DNA of 17,298 nt from contig PWOI01000128.1 in assembly GCA_003557485.1 (NCBI GenBank), forward strand, positions 1 to 17,298, written 5' to 3'. Below the pieces are notes generated by a model. It was not told the DNA's origin, made no database searches, and worked only from the letters and a program-made list of their open reading frames with translations. Source of the stretch: Elusimicrobiota bacterium (GTDB taxonomy: Bacteria > CG03 > SLGR01 > PWQF01). Position 1 is the first letter of the stretch, and each line of letters opens with the position of its first letter. Below, piece after piece: positions 1 through 6,436 of this stretch. The position numbers and the translations under genes are program-made.

Positions 1-1
1 G

Positions 2-826
2 AGTTTTCTATACCGTCCGCTGGGAAAACTGACACCGGTCGGAATCAGTGTTTCAGGAGCCGTTTCACACAGCCTTGCACAGGTAGCAGTCGCTTATTTC
101 ATTTTAGTAAGGCATACGGGGGTTTTTTATTTTCTTCCATTAATAATACTCTCGTCAGTGATTGCCGGATGGGTTACGGGGCTTGCGGCAAAAACCGTTT
201 CAGTGTCAATAGCTCCCTATGCGGACAGAAAAGTTTACCTTGTGTCCACATCCGAACGTAGAATAAGCATATTAAAATCCAAGGGAGTGCCGGTTCTGAC
301 AGTTTCCCCGGAAATAGAGGAGGATTTACCTCTTCCAGTTGAAACCCCCCGGGAATACGCCTCGAGGCAGGCAAAAAACAAACTGGACAGCTTAAAGGGA
401 AAGCTTCGGGGACCGGGTATAGCGCTTTCTGCAGATACAGTGGTTGAATGTGGAGGGAAAATATACCTTAAACCTGATGATTCGGGAGAAGCACACAGTA
501 TGATTACAGAACTCAGCGGTAAGGTTCAGACTGTATACACTGCGGTTTTTGCCGAAAATCTTGAAACCGGAAGAAGAGAGAAAACCGTTGGAAAAACCGT
601 GCTGAAGCTAAAAAAAATACCGCCCGAAGAAATAAAAAGGCTGTCCGATAAAAATCTTGATAAGGCAGGGGGCTATGCTCTCCAGGGGCTGAAAGACAGA
701 TATATTAAATGGATGAAGGGAAGTTATTTAAATGCGGTAGGTTTTCCCGCAGGAGCAGTATCGGGGCTTCTTAAAAAAGTCTCGCGGGTTCGTCCGGTCT
801 CTCAGTCCTCTGAGGAGGCTGAATAA
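2..826 (+). CDS. Gx-type transporter / Maf nucleotide pyrophosphatase fusion (5' partial)
   Basis: The frame is open from the window edge to TAA at 826 (274 visible residues). Visible residues 1-66 are hydrophobic and carry a glycine-rich stretch (PVGISVSGAVSHSLAQ, 12-27) followed by a membrane segment (about 43-65). This resembles the C-terminal end of the Gx transporter family, also annotated heptaprenyl diphosphate synthase component I. From residue 78 a full Maf domain follows: STSERR (82-87, family form S-x-S-P-R-R), SADTVV (143-148, catalytic Asp145), KP (157-158), LSGK (171-174) and DKAGGYALQG (220-229). The DKAG-Y-QG form fits YhdE-type Maf enzymes, which hydrolyse dTTP/UTP and modified pyrimidine nucleotides to monophosphates. 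No stop and no ATG separate the parts; GTG at 203 is the only plausible separate Maf start and lacks a ribosome site. The fusion is read directly; its function is unknown. The gene end overlaps the convergent gene by 56 bases. Confidence 0.8.
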   Translation, partial: SFLYRPLGKLTPVGISVSGAVSHSLAQVAVAYFILVRHTGVFYFLPLIILSSVIAGWVTGLAAKTVSVSIAPYADRKVYLVSTSERRISILKSKGVPVLTVSPEIEEDLPLPVETPREYASRQAKNKLDSLKGKLRGPGIALSADTVVECGGKIYLKPDDSGEAHSMITELSGKVQTVYTAVFAENLETGRREKTVGKTVLKLKKIPPEEIKRLSDKNLDKAGGYALQGLKDRYIKWMKGSYLNAVGFPAGAVSGLLKKVSRVRPVSQSSEEAE

Positions 827-1496
827 CATTAAAATTTATATCAATCCGGGCGTTTTGCCTTAGATTTTCCATCCAGTAGTTGTAGAGCGAAATTCTTTTT
901 TCCTGCAGGATTTCTTCTCTGAGTTCCATCGCCCGTTCCTGAAAATTATCCATGGATCCGTATTCCGTCTTATAATAAAGTTCAAGTTCGGGATCCGACA
1001 CTATAGCGGTTGATATAACTGCCTGTTCCAACTTCTGCACGGCGATGCTTCGGCGTATCATTTCTTCAAATTGATCAGGAGTCATTCCCAGGTTAAAATT
1101 AAGGACATTTCTGTATATATCAGGGTGAAACTGTCCCTCGTGCTGGAACTGCGGCAGGCTTCTTATTGTCTGTATTATTTCATCATCTGATACGGTTATT
1201 CCCATACGTTTTGCCTCCTGCAGCATCAGTTCCTGGTTGATAAGAGAAAAAAGAGCCTGCTGCCTTACCATCATGGCATCATCGTCGGTGACGGTTCCCT
1301 CTGAATCTTCCCTGTAGCGCCTTATCCGCCTTGAGAACTCGCTCTGGAATTCCTGTATTTCAATTCTGGTTCCGTTAACAGTTGCCGCATAGGTTTTAAG
1401 GCCACCGGTACCATACCAGAAGAATATTCCGATAATAAAAAGGCCGGCGACTATCCAGAGGACTGTTTTCATGTGTTTTCTCATTTGATTCATCAT
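771..1496 (-). CDS. SurA/PpiD N-terminal-domain protein, membrane anchored, no parvulin domain
   Basis: This is a 241-residue protein with a basic N-terminus and one membrane segment at about residues 11-28, followed by a SurA-N-like chaperone region (ATVNGTRIEIQEF at 38-50, continuing to about 175 and ending in a VSD-type motif before YY). In PpiD and SurA a parvulin prolyl isomerase domain normally comes next. Here the chain passes straight into the short C-terminal helix-and-strand piece (about 184-222) that usually closes a PpiD-like fold, so it is probably a periplasm-facing chaperone without isomerase activity. The start could be Met1, Met2, Met5 or Met9; I used the first, and none has a clear ribosome site. 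Its promoter is back to back with that of hisH. The last 56 coding bases overlap the Maf fusion gene on the opposite strand. The domain call is firm; the cellular role is inferred. Confidence 0.75.
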   Translation of the reverse strand: MMNQMRKHMKTVLWIVAGLFIIGIFFWYGTGGLKTYAATVNGTRIEIQEFQSEFSRRIRRYREDSEGTVTDDDAMMVRQQALFSLINQELMLQEAKRMGITVSDDEIIQTIRSLPQFQHEGQFHPDIYRNVLNFNLGMTPDQFEEMIRRSIAVQKLEQAVISTAIVSDPELELYYKTEYGSMDNFQERAMELREEILQEKRISLYNYWMENLRQNARIDINFNVIQPPQRTERPDEPARLF

Positions 1497-1505
1497 AACA
1501 GTAGA

Positions 1506-1534
1506 ATACTATAATAAATTGTTTGAAAATTCAA
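1506..1534 (-). promoter_or_regulatory. Predicted sigma70-type promoter of the SurA-like gene
   Basis: Read on the minus strand, TTGAAT (1534-1529) is followed after 17 nt by TAGTAT (1511-1506); TATAGT (1513-1508) is an alternative -10 with 15-nt spacing. Only 9-11 nt separate the -10 from the first ATG at 1496, so the mRNA would have almost no leader. Prediction by eye. Confidence 0.4.
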
Positions 1535-1551
1535 ATCTTTTCTGATATATA
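1523..1551 (+). promoter_or_regulatory. Predicted sigma70-type promoter of hisHF, leaderless
   Basis: TTGAAA (1523-1528, five of six matches to the -35 consensus) is followed after 17 nt by TATATA (1546-1551, four of six). The hisH ATG is at 1558, so transcription starting about 7 nt after the -10 would begin at or next to the start codon. There is no room for a Shine-Dalgarno site or a His attenuator leader. The -35 abuts the divergent -35 of the SurA-like gene inside the palindrome TTTGAA-AA-TTCAAA (1522-1535). Confidence 0.45.
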
Positions 1552-1557
1552 TAAGCC

Positions 1558-2169
1558 ATGATAGTTGTGATAGATTACAATCTTGGTAATATAAAAAGTG
1601 TTTTCAGGGGATTTGAGAAAATAGGTGCTCCTGTAAAAATTTCATCTTCCGCTTCTGATATTGACAGGTCCGACGGAATGGTGCTTCCGGGAGTCGGAGC
1701 TTTCAGAAAGGCTATGGAAAATCTGGAGTCTCTGGGACTGACAGATAAGATAAAGAAAAACATATTTTCAGGTAAACCCTACCTGGGAATATGCCTTGGG
1801 CTGCAGGTTCTTTTCAGTTCGAGCTGCGAACACGGTGAAACGGCCGGACTTAACATAATAAAAGGAAAAGTTAAAAAATTCGGGTCAGGGGTCAAGATTC
1901 CGCATATGGGCTGGAACAATGTCCGGTATAAAGAAAAAACAACAATCTTTAACGGAGTAGAGAGCGGGTCCTATTTTTACTTTGATCATTCGTATTATGT
2001 GGAGCCTTCGGAAGAAACAGTCTGTGCAACCACCGTTTACGGGAATGAATTCACTTCGGCTGTAGTTAGAAATAATATTTACGGGGTACAGTTCCATCCG
2101 GAAAAAAGTGGAGAAAAGGGGTTAAAAATGCTTAAAAATTTTTCAGAGATATGCTTACCAAAAGAATAA
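1558..2169 (+). CDS. hisH: Imidazole glycerol phosphate synthase, glutaminase subunit
   Basis: HisH is a class I glutamine amidotransferase. It hydrolyses glutamine and channels ammonia to HisF for the fifth step of histidine synthesis in the cytoplasm. The 203-residue length is normal. The N-terminus [11 protein letters not shown] matches the family. The oxyanion-site motif PGVGAF lies at 44-49, the nucleophile Cys79 in GICLGLQ (77-83), and the His180/Glu182 pair in QFHPEKSG (178-185). The segment FDHSYYV (142-148) corresponds to the usual FVHSYYV. The ATG at 1558 lies 6 nt below a predicted -10 and has no ribosome site, suggesting leaderless initiation. Its end overlaps hisF by 19 bases, as expected for subunits made in equal amounts. 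HisH distinguishes this pair from an ammonia-only HisF. Confidence 0.95.
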   Translation: MIVVIDYNLGNIKSVFRGFEKIGAPVKISSSASDIDRSDGMVLPGVGAFRKAMENLESLGLTDKIKKNIFSGKPYLGICLGLQVLFSSSCEHGETAGLNIIKGKVKKFGSGVKIPHMGWNNVRYKEKTTIFNGVESGSYFYFDHSYYVEPSEETVCATTVYGNEFTSAVVRNNIYGVQFHPEKSGEKGLKMLKNFSEICLPKE

Positions 2170-2909
2170 TACCGTGCCTGGACATAAAAGACGGTAGGGT
2201 TGTCAAAGGAATTGAATTTAAAAACCTGCGGGATGCCGGGGATCCCGTAGAGGCGGGAAAAAGGTATTCAGAAGAAGGGGCCGACGAACTGGTTTTCCTG
2301 GACATAAACGCATCGGCAGAGAACAGGAAATCAACAGTGGACCTGGTTTCAAGGGTTGCCGCCAGTGTTTTTATACCTTTCACCGTTGGCGGCGGAATAA
2401 GTGAAATAGAAGACATTAAAAATATTCTCCGGGCCGGAGCTGATAAAGTATCAATAAATACTGCTGCATTTGAAAATCCCGATCTTATTAAAGAGTCTTC
2501 GGAAGAGTTTGGGGTTCAGTGCATAGTATGCGCAATAGATGCCAGAAAAAAGGAAGAAGGCAAATGGGAGGTTTATTTAAGGGGCGGCCGCCAGGCTACA
2601 GGTACGGATGCTGTTGAATGGGCGCGCAAGGCAGCCGATTTGGGAGCCGGAGAGATTCTTCTGACCAGTATGGACGCAGATGGAACAGAAGACGGTTATG
2701 ACATTGAACTCACTAAAGCCGTTGCTGAAGCTGTTAATGTCCCTGTCATAGCTTCCGGCGGAGCCGGCAACCTGAAACATCTTTCCGACGTAATTAAATT
2801 CGGGAAAGCAGATGCGGTATTGGCTGCATCTATTTTTCATTTCAAACAGCACAGCATAAAAGAAGCAAAACTGTATCTTCAAAAAGAAGGGATTCCGGTA
2901 AGGTTTTAA
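2151..2909 (+). CDS. hisF: Imidazole glycerol phosphate synthase, cyclase subunit
   Basis: HisF uses ammonia from HisH to convert PRFAR into imidazole glycerol phosphate and AICAR, linking histidine to purine synthesis. The 252 residues form a (beta/alpha)8 barrel with catalytic Asp11 ([14 protein letters not shown], 7-20) and Asp130 (CAIDAR, 127-132). Phosphate-binding glycine loops are FTVGGGI (77-83) and VIASGGAG near residue 200. Two halves with matching Asp residues are typical of the HisA/HisF family. The sequence [13 protein letters not shown] and the absence of the HisA pattern make it HisF. The ATG lies inside the end of hisH, in a different frame, without a strong ribosome site, so it probably depends on translational coupling. 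No further gene follows on this strand before the convergent aminotransferase. Confidence 0.96.
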   Translation: MLTKRIIPCLDIKDGRVVKGIEFKNLRDAGDPVEAGKRYSEEGADELVFLDINASAENRKSTVDLVSRVAASVFIPFTVGGGISEIEDIKNILRAGADKVSINTAAFENPDLIKESSEEFGVQCIVCAIDARKKEEGKWEVYLRGGRQATGTDAVEWARKAADLGAGEILLTSMDADGTEDGYDIELTKAVAEAVNVPVIASGGAGNLKHLSDVIKFGKADAVLAASIFHFKQHSIKEAKLYLQKEGIPVRF

Positions 2910-2911
2910 TC

Positions 2912-2937
2912 GAGAAGAAATTATTTAATTTCTTCTA
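2912..2937. terminator. AT-rich hairpin between convergent hisF and aminotransferase genes
   Basis: The arm 2913-2922 (AGAAGAAATT) pairs perfectly with 2927-2936 (AATTTCTTCT) around a 4-nt loop. It lies just past the hisF stop and contains the stop codon of the convergent aminotransferase gene (2921-2923). A symmetric stem could act in both directions, but it is AT-rich and lacks a long T-run on either side, so terminator activity is uncertain. Confidence 0.4.
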
Positions 2938-4096
2938 TAAATTCTTTTATTCTGGAAAGCCCTTTGGAGATGTTGTCCATGGAAGCCGCATAGGAAAGGC
3001 GTATGTAACCGGGTGCTCCGAACCCTTCTCCCGGAACAACCGCAACAAGCTTTTCTTCAAGGAGTTTAGTTGCGAATTCATCAGAGGATGATATCCCGCC
3101 CCGAAGCAGAGAGCTTATATCCGGAAATATATAAAAAGCTCCTGCCGGCCTGTTTACTTTAATGCCGTCAATGGAGCTGATCTCATCGTATATATAGTCG
3201 CGCCTTTTTCGGAACTCTGCAACCATCTCCTGTATGGCCCGTGAGCTTTCAGGCGAATCCAGGGCCTCAATAGCGGCATACTGTGATACTGTTGCGGGGT
3301 TCGAGGTTGAATGAGATTGGAGCCGTCCGCACGCGGCAATAATTTCCCTGTCACCCGCAGCATAGCCGATGCGCCATCCGGTCATGGAGTAAGCTTTTGA
3401 AATTCCGTTTATCACAATGGTCCGATTCTTCATTTCCGGTGATACCTGGGCTATACCGTAAAATTCTTCTTCATAAGTTAAATGTTCGTATATTTCGTCT
3501 GAAATCACATAAATGCCGTTTTCGAGAATTACAGAGGAAAGTTCTTTAAGTTCATCTTTAGTGTAAAGAGCCCCTGTAGGGTTTGAAGGGGAATTAAGGA
3601 TTAAAATCTTTGTCTTGGCGGTGATATTCTCCTTGAGCAGAGAAGGGGTTATCTTGAAATCCGGACCGCACTTTACTTCTATGGGGGTTGCGCCTGACGC
3701 TTTTACCATTTCCGGATATGAAACCCAGTAAGGAGCGGGAATTATTACTTCGTCGTCCTGCTCTGCCAGGCATAGGATCACATTAAATAATGAGTGTTTT
3801 GCTCCGCAGTTTATTATGACTTCATCCGGTGCGTATTCAAGTCCGTTTTCATTTTTAAACTTACGGCATACCGATTTTTTAAGAGCGGGCAGGCCGCTGG
3901 CTGGAGTATACTTGGTTTCACCTCTTTCGATAGAAGCTATAGCTGCTTTTTTAATAAAAGAGGAAGTATCAAAATCCGGTTCGCCGGCTCCGAATCCTAT
4001 GACATCTTTACCCTCGCTTTTAAGCTGTTTGGCATTAGCCGAAATGGCGAGAGTTGATGAAGTCTCTATTTTCTGTGCTAGCTGAGATATTTTCAT
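2921..4096 (-). CDS. aspC: Class I pyridoxal-phosphate aminotransferase, aspartate type (Ib-like)
   Basis: The enzyme moves amino groups between aspartate (or a related amino acid) and 2-oxoglutarate. It is 391 residues, normal for the Ib subgroup found in Bacillus and Thermus. Visible motifs are GAGEPDFDT (36-44) and KYTPASGLPALK (62-73) at the N-terminus, NSPSNPTG (168-175), SDEIYEHL (199-206), and SKAYSMTGWRIGYA (233-246) with the PLP-binding Lys234. A late Arg in YIRLSYA fits the substrate carboxylate-binding site. Substrate cannot be fixed from sequence: aspartate is most likely, but glutamate-prephenate or aromatic substrates are possible in this subgroup. It is a single-gene unit, convergent with hisF and divergent from the tRNA cluster. 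The ATG at 4096 has no Shine-Dalgarno site and sits 11 nt from a predicted -10. The symbol is by similarity. Confidence 0.88.
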   Translation of the reverse strand: MKISQLAQKIETSSTLAISANAKQLKSEGKDVIGFGAGEPDFDTSSFIKKAAIASIERGETKYTPASGLPALKKSVCRKFKNENGLEYAPDEVIINCGAKHSLFNVILCLAEQDDEVIIPAPYWVSYPEMVKASGATPIEVKCGPDFKITPSLLKENITAKTKILILNSPSNPTGALYTKDELKELSSVILENGIYVISDEIYEHLTYEEEFYGIAQVSPEMKNRTIVINGISKAYSMTGWRIGYAAGDREIIAACGRLQSHSTSNPATVSQYAAIEALDSPESSRAIQEMVAEFRKRRDYIYDEISSIDGIKVNRPAGAFYIFPDISSLLRGGISSSDEFATKLLEEKLVAVVPGEGFGAPGYIRLSYAASMDNISKGLSRIKEFIEEIK

Positions 4097-4107
4097 AGTT
4101 CAAGGAA

Positions 4108-4135
4108 ATTTTATAAAAAATATTTTAAAAATCAA
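4108..4135 (-). promoter_or_regulatory. Predicted promoter of the aminotransferase gene
   Basis: On the minus strand TTGATT (4135-4130) is followed after 16 nt by TAAAAT (4113-4108, five of six matches). Eleven nt separate the -10 from the ATG at 4096, implying a leader of about 5 nt. The spacer is nearly pure A/T. Confidence 0.4.
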
Positions 4136-4142
4136 CCTTAAG

Positions 4143-4172
4143 TTGACATAATAGCACCAAGTTTATTATCAT
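4143..4172 (+). promoter_or_regulatory. Predicted promoter of the tRNA-Arg/Lys/Leu cluster
   Basis: A perfect TTGACA (4143-4148) is followed after 18 nt by TATCAT (4167-4172, five of six matches). The expected start, near 4179, is about 29 nt before the first tRNA. A 5-bp hairpin (TCCGC, 4179-4183, with GCGGA, 4188-4192) would sit at the transcript's very 5' end. TCAAC (4132-4136) and GTTGA (4142-4146) form an inverted repeat that joins this -35 to the divergent one. Confidence 0.5.
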
Positions 4173-4207
4173 AAACAATCCGCGCTGGCGGAATCAGGTT
4201 TTAATGC

Positions 4208-4283
4208 ACCCTCGTAGCTCAATGGATAGAGCAACGGCCTTCTAAGTCGTAGGTTGGGCGTTCGAATCGCCCCGAGGGTGCCA
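4208..4283 (+). tRNA. tRNA-Arg (anticodon UCU)
   Basis: The 76-nt cloverleaf has acceptor ACCCTCG (4208-4214) paired with CGAGGGT (4273-4279), discriminator G, and CCA encoded at 4281-4283. The D stem is GCTC/GAGC and the anticodon stem ACGGC/GTCGT encloses the loop CTTCTAA, giving anticodon TCT for AGA/AGG. Those codons are common in the neighbouring genes. First of three tRNAs probably transcribed together. Confidence 0.96.
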
Positions 4284-4308
4284 GAGTGGTGTTTGTTTAA
4301 GCAGAAGT

Positions 4309-4384
4309 GGGCCGCTAGCTCAACCGGCAGAGCAAGTGACTCTTAATCACTAGGTTTGGGGTTCGAGTCCCCGGCGGCTCACCA
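4309..4384 (+). tRNA. tRNA-Lys (anticodon CUU)
   Basis: The 76-nt cloverleaf has acceptor GGGCCGC (4309-4315) paired with GCGGCTC (4374-4380) with one G-U pair, discriminator A, and CCA encoded at 4382-4384. The anticodon stem AGTGA/TCACT encloses CTCTTAA, giving anticodon CTT for AAG. It complements the tRNA-Lys(UUU) at 10098, so both lysine isoacceptors are in this window. Confidence 0.96.
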
Positions 4385-4413
4385 TCCTGTCTTCCGGCGG
4401 AAATAAAGTTTTT

Positions 4414-4499
4414 GTCGCGGTGGCGAAATTGGCAGACGCGCCAGGTTTAGGACCTGGTTCCTTTACGGAGTGCGAGTTCAAGTCTCGCCCGCGACACCA
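4414..4499 (+). tRNA. tRNA-Leu (anticodon UAG)
   Basis: The 86-nt class II tRNA has acceptor GTCGCGG (4414-4420) paired with CCGCGAC (4489-4495), discriminator A as required for leucine tRNAs, and CCA encoded at 4497-4499. The anticodon stem CCAGG/CCTGG encloses TTTAGGA, giving anticodon TAG, and a long variable arm follows. It ends 45 nt before tig, and no convincing separate tig promoter is visible in the gap. Confidence 0.96.
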
Positions 4500-4544
4500 C
4501 TATAGAAAAAATGTAACGGGAATAAATGAAAAGGATAAAATAAT

Positions 4545-5804
4545 ATGGAAGGACTTGAATATAAGATAAAGGATAAATCGGATTGCATAAAGGAAATTAC
4601 GGTACAGCTTCCCTGGGAACAAGTTTCCCCGCAACTTGAAAAAGTTTATGCAGACATAAGGAGACAGGTGCAGCTTCCGGGTTTCAGAAAAGGAAAAGTT
4701 CCTGTTGATATGGTAAAGGAGCGCTACGGTGAGGAAGCCCGGCAGGAAACAGTTGAAAGGATATCCCCTGAAGTCTTAAAAGAAGTTCTTGAGAAAGAAA
4801 AACTGTATCCTGCAGTTACTCCTTCAATAACTGACTATGATTTTGAACCCTCGAAACCTTTTAAGATGTCGCTGCAGGTGGAGATTATGCCAGAAATAAG
4901 CCCGAAAAAATATAAAAAGCTTAAACTTGAGAAACATATTCACAAAGTAAGCCGTGAAGATGTTGAGAAAACAATTACAAGCCTTAAAGAAAACAACCCC
5001 CGGCTTGAAAGCAAGGAAGGCCCAGCGGAAAAAGGTGATTACGCCATAATTGAATTCACTGTCTCCAGGCAGGGAAGAAAAATCGATCTGGGTTCCGGAA
5101 ACAGCAGGTTTCTTCTTATGGGGGAAAACAGCTTTCTTCCGGATTTTGACAAAAAGATATCTGGCATGAAAAAGGGGGACGAAAGAGAATTTGATTATAC
5201 TTTTCCGGACAGTTACGATAAGCAACAACTGCAGGGCGAGACGGCAAAATTTAAAGTTTCTCTCAAGGAACTGAAAAGTAAAACCCTGGTTTCCGATGAT
5301 GAAATAGCCGTAAGCATGGGTTTAAAAGATGCTTCGGAGCTAAGGGGTAAAATCAATGAGAGTCTGGAAAACCAGCTTAAAAGTTCCTCTGAGAATCATA
5401 TGGAAAATGAAATCATAAAGCAGATTCTTGAGGGCAACAAGTTTGAGATTCCGCCGGGACTGGTACAAAAAAGAGCCTCCGAAATGTTAAAAAGTATGGA
5501 AAGTTACATATCCAACCAGGGAGGAGACCCTTCTGAAATAGACCGGAAGCAGGTTGAAAAGAGAGCAGAAAGGGAAATAAAGGCCGGAATAGTACTCGGC
5601 GCGATTGCTGAGAAGGAGGGAATTGAAGTTTCGGAAAACGACCTGAAGGAAAAAGTGGAAGAAATCAAAAAGCAGATAGGGACGGAAGATTCTGAAAAAG
5701 CGGAAAAGTATGTGAACCGTAACGCTGTTCTGACAGAAAAAGTTTTTGAATTCATTAAGGAAAATGCTAAAATCAGTGAAAAGGAGGTCAAGGAGAAAAA
5801 GTAA
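4545..5804 (+). CDS. tig: Trigger factor, ribosome-associated chaperone
   Basis: Trigger factor binds ribosomal protein uL23 at the exit tunnel and shields nascent chains. The 419 residues are near the usual length (about 430). The N-terminal ribosome-binding domain carries the signature GFRKGKVP (46-53). The FKBP-like prolyl isomerase domain spans roughly 155-245, with [20 protein letters not shown] at its core. The C-terminal helical chaperone arms are rich in Lys and Glu, and the protein ends in a lysine cluster. The ATG at 4545 follows AAGGA (4531-4535) at 9 nt, a fair ribosome site. The gene opens the tig-clpP-clpX-lon block, a very common arrangement, and clpP starts 1 nt after its stop. 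It may be read through from the tRNA cluster. Confidence 0.95.
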   Translation: MEGLEYKIKDKSDCIKEITVQLPWEQVSPQLEKVYADIRRQVQLPGFRKGKVPVDMVKERYGEEARQETVERISPEVLKEVLEKEKLYPAVTPSITDYDFEPSKPFKMSLQVEIMPEISPKKYKKLKLEKHIHKVSREDVEKTITSLKENNPRLESKEGPAEKGDYAIIEFTVSRQGRKIDLGSGNSRFLLMGENSFLPDFDKKISGMKKGDEREFDYTFPDSYDKQQLQGETAKFKVSLKELKSKTLVSDDEIAVSMGLKDASELRGKINESLENQLKSSSENHMENEIIKQILEGNKFEIPPGLVQKRASEMLKSMESYISNQGGDPSEIDRKQVEKRAEREIKAGIVLGAIAEKEGIEVSENDLKEKVEEIKKQIGTEDSEKAEKYVNRNAVLTEKVFEFIKENAKISEKEVKEKK

Positions 5805-5808
5805 TATG
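5791..5808 (+). promoter_or_regulatory. Ribosome binding site deciding the clpP start
   Basis: AGGAG (5791-5795) lies 10 nt before ATG 5806, inside the 3' end of tig. It favours this start over the in-frame ATG at 5746, which would add 20 basic residues overlapping tig, and over Met12 (ATG 5839), where the usual ClpP N-terminus begins. Confidence 0.6.
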
Positions 5809-6435
5809 AGTATAAAAGAAGAATTAAAAGAAGAAATTATGCAGCTGGTTCCAATGGTAGTGGAAAAATCCCACCGGGGGGAAAGGGCTTTTGACATTTA
5901 TTCCCGCTTGCTTAAGGACAGGATAATCTTTGTCGGGACACCCATAAATGACAATATTTCAAATCTTGTTATAGCCCAGCTTCTCTTTCTTGAGGCGGAA
6001 AATCCGGATAAGGACATTTCTCTGTACATAAATTCACCGGGTGGAGTAGTGACAGCCGGGCTTGCTGTTTATGATACTATGCAGTATATTTCTCCTACGA
6101 TTTCTACGATATGCATGGGTCAGGCAGCTTCAATGGCAGCCTTGCTTCTTGCTGCGGGAGCCAGCGGTAAAAGATACGCTCTCCCGAACTCAAGGATACT
6201 TATTCACCAGCCGCTCGGCGGAGTTCAGGGGCAGGCTACCGACATAGGTATACAGGCAAAGGAAATAATGCGCGTAAAAGAACGGATAAACCAGATTCTG
6301 ACCGACCATACCGGCCAGAAGCTTGAAAAAATAGAGAAAGATACCGAAAGGGACTTTTTTATGAGCGCCGCCGCTGCTAAAGAGTACGGCATAGTTGATG
6401 AAGTTATAGCGACAAGGAAAGAAATAACGAAATAA
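5806..6435 (+). CDS. clpP: ATP-dependent Clp protease proteolytic subunit
   Basis: ClpP forms the tetradecameric serine protease chamber fed by ClpX. From ATG 5806 it has 209 residues, a normal length. The catalytic triad is visible as Ser109 (MGQAASMAA, 104-112), His134 (RILIHQP, 130-136) and Asp183 (TERDFF, 180-185). Conserved NSPGG is at 76-80. The family's common N-terminus LVPMVVE begins at residue 14; the preceding segment is rich in Glu and Lys and could be a short propeptide. Met12 is thus an alternative start, but it has a weaker ribosome site. The gene lies 1 nt after tig and 1 nt before clpX, so ClpP and its unfoldase should be made together. Confidence 0.96.
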   Translation: MSIKEELKEEIMQLVPMVVEKSHRGERAFDIYSRLLKDRIIFVGTPINDNISNLVIAQLLFLEAENPDKDISLYINSPGGVVTAGLAVYDTMQYISPTISTICMGQAASMAALLLAAGASGKRYALPNSRILIHQPLGGVQGQATDIGIQAKEIMRVKERINQILTDHTGQKLEKIEKDTERDFFMSAAAAKEYGIVDEVIATRKEITK

Positions 6436-6436
6436 A

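Noticed and set aside
1497-1557. Histidine attenuator, T-box or riboswitch ahead of hisHF
   Set aside because: The 61-bp space is filled by two promoters, and the predicted transcript has no leader. No His-codon run or T-box sequence is present.
4824-5228. 134-codon minus-strand frame inside tig
   Set aside because: Phe- and Lys-rich shadow of the lysine-rich trigger factor frame, with no motif.
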